A stretch of 64,000 nt of DNA from Lepas anatifera (taxonomy: Eukaryota; Arthropoda; Thecostraca; Lepadidae), in contig JAOTON010002110.1 of assembly GCA_034440635.1 (NCBI GenBank), positions 1 through 64,000 on the forward strand. Direction: 5' to 3'. The notes below the pieces were generated by a model that was not told the DNA's origin, ran no database searches, and was given only the letters and a program-made list of their open reading frames with translations. This document shows positions 62,463-64,000 of the stretch, one piece after another. Within the stretch, counting starts at the first letter, position 1. Each line of letters starts with the position of its first letter. The position numbers and the translations under genes are program-made.

Positions 62463-63970
62463 CAATCCCGCCAGGCACGGGCACCGGAGCAGGACGTGCT
62501 CGGGTGTATCCGGGCCTTCGCGGCAGACGAGGCAGCGCGCCGCAAGGCACGCCGGGTCTGCGCACTGCTGACATTGGCGGGATGGAAGACGGCCGATACG
62601 GTGCAGGTACTGTCGGGAGAGTCCCCAGTGTCCTGCCCCCAGCTGGTGCACGTTCACGGCGTCTTCCCGGCTCTCGGTGAGGACCGGCGTCGGCATCCGG
62701 TCCCCCATGATGCGCCTGAACAGACTGTCCGACCAGCAGCATCGCCAGGCCCTGGAGGCGGAGCGGTCGACAGCTCGGGTGATGCTTACGGACGTCCACA
62801 GGCGCGGTTTCCTGTGGGAGGTTGGAGGCCTCCTTCGCCAACACGTCCGCACGTTCATTTCCTGGGAGCCCACAGTGGGCCGGGACCCACTGTAGGAAGG
62901 TGTCCTGTCCCCTGGCCGCGGCTTGGAGGAGAAGGCGCCACACTGACGCGCCCAGCGTGGTCTTCTGGGCGCCGGCGCCGCTCGCAAGGGTCGACAGAGC
63001 AGCCTGGTAGTCCGTGCAGAGGACGATGGGGCACTCCAGCTGGGGCGCTCCCCATCTCCAGCAGCTTCTCCAGCGCCGCTCGGATGGCGACGAGCTCGGC
63101 GCGCGTGCTGCTGCACAGTCTCCCCGGCCGGGGCGGTGACCGAGTGCTCCTCCCCAGAGGGGAGCACAATGAGGGCCCCTCCTCCGCCGGCACTCACTCC
63201 TCCCTCCGCAGAGCCGTCACTCCAGACCCAGGTGGCCTGGTCTGGCAGGGTGGAAGGTGCTCCTCCGCGGCGGCACGGCGCCGCGCATCCGGCACCCCTC
63301 GCAGGGTGTCCGGGCCGACATCCAGGCGGATGTGGACGCGAGTCCTGTCCACCCCAGGGGGGATGGTGACGTGCAGCCTCGCCTCGATGGGAACGTCGGA
63401 CGCACCCGCTCTCTCCAGCGCCCTCGCACCAACAGCCCGCCAGCCGGTGGTGGTGATCAGGCGCTGAGGGCGGTAAACTCCGCCGTCACGCGGAGTGGGT
63501 CGTCCTCTCGTAGGGCTCGGGCCGAACCTGCCAGTCTTGCTGCCAGCACCTGACGACGCACCCTGATGGTCGTGAGGCCCGCTTCTGCCAGCAGCGGGTC
63601 ACGGGGGTGCTGACAGGGCATCCGGTGATGGCTCGGGCGGCGGCCCTGAGTTCGCGCTCCAGGAGCTCCACGTGTGACTCCGACGCGGCGGGCAGCCATG
63701 CAGCGGCGGCGTACTCCATGGCGCCGCGTACGTAGCCGCTAGCCACCGTGCGGAGTTGTGGCTCTCTAAGCCCCCAGGAGCGGCCCGTCATCCTACGCAG
63801 CTGAGCGATGCGGGGCTTTACCTTCTTGCGAAGGTTGAGGCAATGTTCCCCGAAGTGAAGCTGCCTGTCAAAGGTCACGCCGAGAAGCTTCCAAGTGCCA
63901 CCCACCTCTGACGTCAGCGCCGTCCACCTTGATGGAAAGGTTCCGAGCGTCCTGGTAGCGCTGGGACAGA
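62463..63970 (-). pseudogene. Non-LTR ORF2 C-terminal part, copy 2, multiply frameshifted
   Basis: Pieces of the same protein as in copy 1. The zinc finger CQQC...HVLLRCPC (about 62,575-62,480) again runs open into satellite. RNase H motifs PAHCGLPGNERAD (about 62,840) and STRAELVAIRAAL (about 63,090) lie in different frames. The LLGVTFDRQLHFGEHC segment is at about 63,880. The break between RNase H and the zinc finger is shared with copy 1; the others are specific to this copy and mostly sit in short runs of C or G. The RT active site lies beyond the window. Confidence 0.85.
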
Positions 63971-64000
63971 ACGAGCACCTGCGTCTTGGAGCCCGCGATG
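62463..64000 (-). mobile_element. Non-LTR retrotransposon, copy 2 (3' part, runs off the window)
   Basis: The same element as at 20,417-24,712, entered from satellite at the same base: both junctions read ACAGGCAATCCCGCCAGGC. The 1,538 bp seen here correspond to about 20,417-21,960 of copy 1: zinc finger, RNase H and the region after the RT palm. By eye there are only about two substitutions but six single-base insertions or deletions relative to copy 1, near 63,038, 63,122, 63,253, 63,470, 63,604 and 63,891. They break the RNase H/RT frame repeatedly. Identical junctions mean this is a copy of a larger segment, not a new insertion. Confidence 0.92.

Overview
This window is non-coding satellite DNA of an invertebrate-type animal genome, interrupted by an island of transposon debris. 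The island holds a non-LTR retrotransposon with RNase H, a truncated Ty3/gypsy pol, and a P-element/THAP9-type transposase relic with an apparent intron, a mix typical of arthropods, molluscs and other invertebrates. I cannot name the species. I see no host gene that I can defend.

Layout. Bases 1-45 are non-satellite. From about 46 to 20,416 and from about 34,204 to 62,462 runs a tandem repeat with a 41-bp unit, roughly 500 and 690 units. Each unit contains the core GGGATTCGAACCCAGG. Its complement is a perfect RNA polymerase III B box (tRNA T-arm), followed 15 nt downstream by TTTT. The minus strand of the unit has no stop codon in any frame and 41 is not a multiple of 3. Very long minus-strand ORFs (up to 3,615 codons) therefore arise automatically and are not genes. 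Homogeneous stretches alternate with divergent blocks whose variant units recur in the same order at several places, which indicates higher-order repeats and segmental duplication.

The island, about 20,417-34,203, holds in order: a minus-strand non-LTR element (endonuclease, RT, RNase H, zinc finger; two frame breaks) at 20,417-24,712; AT-richer unassigned sequence; a small duplicated palindrome at 25.5 kb; long polypurine tracts at 27.2-28.6 kb; a decayed minus-strand P-type transposase at 29,476-30,840; an inverted-repeat element at 31.1-31.8 kb; and a plus-strand gypsy pol cut in its protease and again just after the integrase catalytic glutamate. The 3' part of the same non-LTR element starts again at 62,463, with the same satellite junction, and runs out of the window. 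An island-plus-satellite unit of about 42 kb may therefore be repeated.

Nothing here works as an operon or pathway. The candidate biology is the satellite itself: more than a thousand tandem T-arm/B-box units without an A box, which could act as a TFIIIC-binding chromatin domain. The B boxes are seen in the sequence; the function is inference.
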